From Clostridiales bacterium UBA1206 (lineage in GTDB: Bacteria > Bacillota > Clostridia > Oscillospirales > CAG-382): 27,899 nt of DNA. The position numbers and the translations under genes are program-made. The DNA lies in NCBI GenBank assembly GCA_002310055.1, contig DBXS01000013.1, positions 23,409 through 51,307 on the forward strand, read 5' to 3'. The notes beneath the pieces were generated by a model, which saw only the letters and a list, made by a program, of their open reading frames with translations, searched no databases and was not told where the DNA came from. Below are positions 24,416 through 27,899 of the stretch, one piece after another (the first letter of the stretch is position 1; each line of letters opens with the position of its first letter).

Positions 24416-24638
24416 ACAGATCCGTGAAGAGCTTGCTAAACAATTCAAGCGCGACAAAGAGTCCATAACGCTCGAGACCACGCTTTCCGAAGACCTGCGC
24501 GCCGATTCCCTTGACGTCATGGAGCTTCTCATGACCATGGAAGACAATTACGGCGTGGTCGTCCCCGACGAGGATATAATCAATTTCCAGACCGTGGGCG
24601 ATATCGTTGAATACGTAGAAAGCCACAAAGAAAACTGA
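24408..24638 (+). CDS. acpP: Acyl carrier protein
   Basis: A 76-residue acidic protein that carries growing acyl chains. The phosphopantetheine site is DSLD with Ser34, and the helix pattern IREELAKQF, LDVMELLMTMEDNYGVVVPDE and VGDIVEYVES is complete. AAGGAG lies 9 bases upstream, inside the end of plsX. It is the last gene of the 13-gene run and is followed by a strong terminator. Confidence 0.97.
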   Translation: MFEQIREELAKQFKRDKESITLETTLSEDLRADSLDVMELLMTMEDNYGVVVPDEDIINFQTVGDIVEYVESHKEN

Positions 24639-24655
24639 TATTTACGCAAAAATTG

Positions 24656-24689
24656 CGGGGGGCATAAACGCGCCCCCCGTTATTTTTTT
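24656..24689 (+). terminator. Rho-independent terminator after acpP
   Basis: CGGGGGGC (24656-24663) pairs with GCCCCCCG (24672-24679), followed by a T-rich tract. It closes the minD-like to acpP run. Confidence 0.9.
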
Positions 24690-24708
24690 CACTTTTTTCA
24701 AAAAGTGC

Positions 24709-24737
24709 TTGACAAATCGGTCTATCGGTGATAGACT
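24709..24737 (+). promoter_or_regulatory. Promoter of the lipoprotein-blaI-M56 operon
   Basis: TTGACA (24709-24714) and TAGACT (24732-24737) are separated by 17 bases. The -10 box lies in the first operator dyad, so a bound repressor would block RNA polymerase directly. Confidence 0.8.
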
Positions 24738-24762
24738 ACAGATGGTCTATAGAGAATAGACC
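24720..24762. promoter_or_regulatory. Two dyad operators, probable BlaI-family binding sites
   Basis: Two inverted repeats share one pattern: GTCTAT-N5-ATAGAC at 24720-24736 and GGTCTAT-N5-ATAGACC at 24744-24762. Their centres are 25 bases apart. The first covers the -10 box and the second the expected transcription start. They differ from the TACA/TGTA core known for BlaI, MecI and CopY, so assignment to the BlaI-type gene downstream rests on position. Confidence 0.75.
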
Positions 24763-24802
24763 ACGCGGAACACGTATATCGTGATTTGTGGAGGGAACAA
24801 AC

Positions 24803-25228
24803 ATGAAAAAGAATTTGTTTGTGCTTTGCATGTTGCTGCTTGTGTGTACTTTGGCTTTACTGTGTTCGTGCTGCGCAGAAGATGCTGAAAGCAGCGTTGA
24901 AGTCATAAAAGACAGCAGTTATTTTTCCGATTATTCCGTCGAAGGCGAAAGCGTTGCGATCAAATGCATTGTTACCTTAAAAAACAAAAGCGATACTGCG
25001 GCGGTTTTTGAAATATACGGCGATTTTTCAGCCGACAAAGGAACGCTTCTGACAGACGGCGTTTTAAAAGGCGCGGACGCCGTATCGGGCGACGGCAGTT
25101 TTACTCTTCGGCCTAACGAAGAAAAAACGTTTACCGTGATCTTTAGCGGTACTTTTGCCGGAACCGATCAGAAAAAAGACCGGTTGCTTCCCGAAATTAC
25201 AGTAAAATCCCCGAACGAGAACCGATAA
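24803..25228 (+). CDS. Putative lipoprotein, first gene of the BlaI-type operon
   Basis: A 141-residue protein with a lipoprotein signal ending in LCSC (cysteine 23, with an adjacent Cys24). The mature part looks like a single immunoglobulin-like beta sandwich: alternating strands, an IKCIVTLKNKSDTAAVF stretch and a late NEEKTFTVIFSG strand. No named family is recognised. GGAGGG precedes the ATG at 24803; the earlier GTG at 24788 overlaps that site. It lies 40 bases after the second operator and 29 bases before blaI, so it should be induced together with the regulator and sensor. It may be a partner or target of the surface sensor. Confidence 0.78.
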   Translation: MKKNLFVLCMLLLVCTLALLCSCCAEDAESSVEVIKDSSYFSDYSVEGESVAIKCIVTLKNKSDTAAVFEIYGDFSADKGTLLTDGVLKGADAVSGDGSFTLRPNEEKTFTVIFSGTFAGTDQKKDRLLPEITVKSPNENR

Positions 25229-25257
25229 ACGAAACGAACGATAGGAGGTCCTTTGAT

Positions 25258-25659
25258 ATGACTGAAAACAAGGCGACCGTGAACGAAATGGCAGCCGAAA
25301 CTTTTGAACTCGGCGAGGTGCAGTCCCGCTTTGCGGACCTGCTGTGGGAAAATTCTCCCTTAGCCACGGGCGAGCTGGTGAAGCTCTGCGCCCGTGAATT
25401 CGGCTGGAAGAAATCCACGACCTACACCGTGCTGCACAAGCTGTGCGAACGCGGGCTCTTTATAAACGAAAACGGCGTGGTGCGCCCTCTTATCACCCGC
25501 GCGGAATTCTATTCCGCAAAAAGCGTGCGCTTCGTGCGCGAAACTTTCGGCGGCTCGCTTCCTTCGTTCATCGCGGCGTTCGCCGCCAACGGCGAGCTTT
25601 CGCAAAGCGAAGTCGAAGAACTGCAAAAGCTTATAGATAATTATAAGAAAGGGAACTGA
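25258..25659 (+). CDS. BlaI/MecI/CopY-family transcriptional repressor
   Basis: A 133-residue winged-helix repressor. The DNA-binding part covers about 20-85 with ELVKLCAREFGWKKSTTYTVLHKLCERGLF as helix-turn-helix, then a wing; the C-terminal helices FGGSLPSFIAAFA onward form the dimer part. In this family an M56 membrane protease partner triggers cleavage of the repressor, releasing the operon. AGGAGGT precedes the ATG. The M56 gene starts one base after its stop. No beta-lactamase gene is in the window, so the regulated function is not antibiotic resistance on present evidence. Confidence 0.93.
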   Translation: MTENKATVNEMAAETFELGEVQSRFADLLWENSPLATGELVKLCAREFGWKKSTTYTVLHKLCERGLFINENGVVRPLITRAEFYSAKSVRFVRETFGGSLPSFIAAFAANGELSQSEVEELQKLIDNYKKGN

Positions 25660-25660
25660 T

Positions 25661-27007
25661 ATGGGCAACGTATTTTTCAAACTGCTCAATATGAGCATCG
25701 CCGCCGGCTGGCTGGTGCTTGCCGTGGCGGCGCTTCGCCTTGTGTTCAAAAAGGCGCCGCGCTGGGTGTTCTGCGTGCTTTGGGCAATGGTCGCGCTGCG
25801 GCTCGCTCTGCCGTTTTCGGTACAAAGCCCGTTCAGCGTGGTCCCCAGCGTCAATACAGTCAGCGTGGTGACCGAGCCCGTCTCTTCGGACCCCGTTTCG
25901 GTCCCCGATGAATATTCCGCGCCGCAGACCGCAATTCCTGCCGAAGTTTCTTCGCCGCAGGGATACGTTTCGCCGTCGGAACATTCCGCGCCGGAAGAGC
26001 CCGTCTCGCGCCCCGCGTATACCGAGCCCGTCACGCCTCCCGCAATACCGGGCACCGTCGACCCGGCGCAGACGGATAACGCTCATCAGCAGATACAGCG
26101 CATAGTCATAAAGACCGGCATCCCCGCCATAGATAACACCATATCCGCCGCCGAAACCGAGCGCGCGTATACCGGCGAAGAACAGACCGGCGATATAGGC
26201 GCCGTGCTGTTCTGGATCTGGGCGTCGGGCGCCGCGCTTATGGCGTCTTACGCGGCGTTTTCGTACCTGCGCCTGCGGCTCAGACTGCGCTGCTCAATAA
26301 AAGGCGCCGACGGCGCGTATGTCTGCGATACCATCGACACCCCGTTCATACTCGGCCTTTTCAGACCGCGCATATACGTCCCTTCGGGAATGAACGGGCG
26401 CGAACGTTCTTACGTGCTCGCGCACGAAAAAGCGCATCTCAGGCGTTTTGACCATTTGTGGAAACCGCTCGGCTACCTTATGCTCGCCGCGTACTGGTTC
26501 AATCCGCTCATGTGGCTCGCATATATATTCTTCTGCCGCGATATCGAGATCGCCTGCGACGAAAAGGTAGTCAAAACGCTCGATACCGAATCCAAGGCGG
26601 GCTATTCGCAAACTCTGCTCGACCTCAACCGCCCGCGCCGCATGATATCGGCGTGCCCGCTGGCTTTCGGCGAAGTCGGCGTAAAAGAGCGCATCAAAAA
26701 GGTGCTCAGCTATAAAAAGCCCACGCTGTGGATCCTTATCGCGGCGCTGCTGCTGACCACGGTGCTCGCCGTCTGCCTTATGACCGACCCAAAAGGCAGA
26801 AACGGCGACGAAGAGAGCTCTGCGGAAGAAAGCTCCGAAGAAGACAGCTCCGAAGAAGAAAGTTCGGAAGAAGAAAGCGTGGAAGATCTCGAACCCACTC
26901 CCGACGAATATTTCACGTTCACGCTGCTCGAAGACGGCACTTATGAAATAGCCGCGGACAGAACAAAGACCATGCCCGAACAGCTCGTGCTGCCGTCGGA
27001 ACACTAG
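25661..27007 (+). CDS. M56-family (BlaR1-like) membrane metallopeptidase, fused to LRR region and cut by TAG
   Basis: As read, 448 residues. Membrane helices lie at about 10-29, 34-53, 180-203 and 355-374. The zinc protease motif HEKAH is at 255-259, with DIEIACDE (about 294-301) supplying the third ligand. Between helices 2 and 3 is an unusually long Pro/Ser-rich loop (54-178), predicted outside. After the last helix come an acidic SSEE-repeat linker (384-410) and YFTFTLLEDGTYEI, which is typical of the start of BspA-like LRR regions. The frame stops at TAG (27005-27007) within PSEH-stop-GKPVTRI, where BspA-like proteins normally read straight through. The full protein would be an M56 sensor with an LRR ectodomain controlling the BlaI-type repressor. 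The truncated product would keep protease and membrane parts but lack the sensor. Confidence 0.88.
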   Translation: MGNVFFKLLNMSIAAGWLVLAVAALRLVFKKAPRWVFCVLWAMVALRLALPFSVQSPFSVVPSVNTVSVVTEPVSSDPVSVPDEYSAPQTAIPAEVSSPQGYVSPSEHSAPEEPVSRPAYTEPVTPPAIPGTVDPAQTDNAHQQIQRIVIKTGIPAIDNTISAAETERAYTGEEQTGDIGAVLFWIWASGAALMASYAAFSYLRLRLRLRCSIKGADGAYVCDTIDTPFILGLFRPRIYVPSGMNGRERSYVLAHEKAHLRRFDHLWKPLGYLMLAAYWFNPLMWLAYIFFCRDIEIACDEKVVKTLDTESKAGYSQTLLDLNRPRRMISACPLAFGEVGVKERIKKVLSYKKPTLWILIAALLLTTVLAVCLMTDPKGRNGDEESSAEESSEEDSSEEESSEEESVEDLEPTPDEYFTFTLLEDGTYEIAADRTKTMPEQLVLPSEH

Positions 27008-27899
27008 GGAAAGCCGGTCACCCGCATAGCGAAAAACGCGTTCAACGGGATCACCGATATGGTCAGCGTCATCATTCCCGATTCGGTCGTGAGCATAGGA
27101 AGTTTCGCTTTTTCGGGCTGCGCGACAAAACCGCTGGATCTGTATCCCGAACTCTACGAAGAATCGGCGGACATAGAAGCGTACGAAGAAAAAGGGCTCG
27201 TTTCCGTGACCATGACCGATTCGGTCACCGAAATAGGCGCGGGCGCTTTTGCAAGCAGCTTTTACCTAAAAGAAATCCGGCTTTCAGAAAGCATTACCGA
27301 GATCGCCGCCCGCACGTTTTATTACTGCCGCACCCTCGAATCGGCGGTCATACCCGAAGGCGTAACGCAAATAGGCGCCGACGCGTTTACTAAGTGCGCC
27401 GCCCTCACCAAGGCGACGCTCCCCGAAAGCGTTGCCTTCATCGGAAAGAACGCGTTCAGCTTTTGCAGCGCACTTACCGAAATAGTCATCCCCGATTCCG
27501 TCGTGAACATAGGATTGGGCGCGTTCGACTATTGCAGCGGGCTTACTGAAATAGTCATCCCCGAAAACGTCGAAAGCGTCGGCGAATTCGCGTTCGGCTT
27601 CTGCGAATCGCTTACGAAAATCCGCGTTATGAACGAAACGATAGATTTCCCGGCAAACGCGCTAGACGGCTGCGATCAGATCATATACAACGAATACGCC
27701 GGCGGTCTGTATATCGGCGACGGAGCGAACGAATATCTTTTGTTCGTCCGGCCGGAAGACACGGCGGTCGCCTCGATCGACATAAACCCCGCGACAAAAT
27801 GTATCGCTTCGAACGCGTTCTACAAAAACGAAAACCTTGTGAGCGTCACGCTGCACGAGGGATTGGAACGAATAGGGTCCAATGCGTTTTTGCGATGCT
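27008..27899 (+). pseudogene. BspA-like leucine-rich repeat region, in frame after TAG, open at window end
   Basis: This is the same reading frame as the M56 gene, with no stop in 297 codons to the window edge. It encodes about nine LRR_5 (BspA/TpLRR) repeats: units such as LTEIVIPDSVVNIGLGAF and LVSVTLHEGLERIGSNAF, each near 23 residues. Conservation of the repeat consensus on both sides of the TAG shows one ancestral fusion and little decay. The first in-frame ATG is at 27059 and has no good ribosome binding site, so separate translation is doubtful. The true 3' end lies beyond the window. Such repeats usually bind surface ligands and would be extracellular here. Confidence 0.8.

Noticed and set aside
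27005..27007. TAG recoded as pyrrolysine or as a sense codon throughout the genome
   Set aside because: pyrR ends in TAG at its proper length, and no pyrrolysine-related gene or structure is visible; a genome-wide reassignment does not fit.
25258..27007. Beta-lactam resistance operon
   Set aside because: There is no beta-lactamase or penicillin-binding sensor domain; the ectodomain is leucine-rich repeats.

Overview
The window reads as a chromosomal segment of an uncultured Gram-positive Clostridia-type bacterium (Bacillota). HPr kinase, PyrR attenuation, a BlaI/M56 pair, Lon next to EngB and DegV all point there. Most genes are GC-rich yet use the Ile codon ATA freely, and TGA is the commonest stop. 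The exact clade cannot be set from sequence alone.

Layout. (1) 1-920: arrays of small hairpins separated by ATGATG or CATCATT bracket a gene for a four-helix-bundle (S23/IVP-type) protein, followed by tRNA-Val(GAC) on the minus strand. (2) 1193-6769: a plus-strand operon with DUF2812 membrane protein, hprK, ROK sugar kinase, lon and engB, closed by a strong terminator. (3) 6770-8050: an AT-richer island with another hairpin array, a small lipoprotein and a divergent XRE regulator sharing an operator-rich intergenic region; near-identical terminator sequences lie at both edges. (4) 8085-10240: minus-strand pyrR-uraA pyrimidine operon with promoter, PyrR-binding hairpin and attenuator terminator. 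(5) 10310-24689: a run of 13 tightly packed plus-strand genes: MinD-like ATPase, a methylglyoxal-synthase-like protein, hisS, aspS, a Gld-type ABC system (ATPase, permease, GldG-like, DUF4340), a lipoprotein, degV, a GNAT protein, plsX and acpP, ending in a terminator. (6) 24709-27899: a BlaI-type locus with two dyad operators at its promoter, a lipoprotein, blaI, and a gene for a BlaR1-like M56 metallopeptidase whose sensor part is a BspA-like leucine-rich repeat region. That frame is cut by one TAG codon, after which the repeats continue in the same frame to the window end.

How the genes fit together. Regions 2, 4 and 5 are mostly core functions: carbon catabolite control and sugar phosphorylation, protein quality control, ribosome assembly, pyrimidine salvage, tRNA charging and phospholipid/fatty-acid synthesis. 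The accessory content is regions 1, 3 and 6. The points most worth following are the hairpin-array/S23 element, the M56-LRR sensor with its in-frame TAG, and a methylglyoxal-synthase-like protein that appears to lack its catalytic residues beside an orphan MinD-like ATPase.
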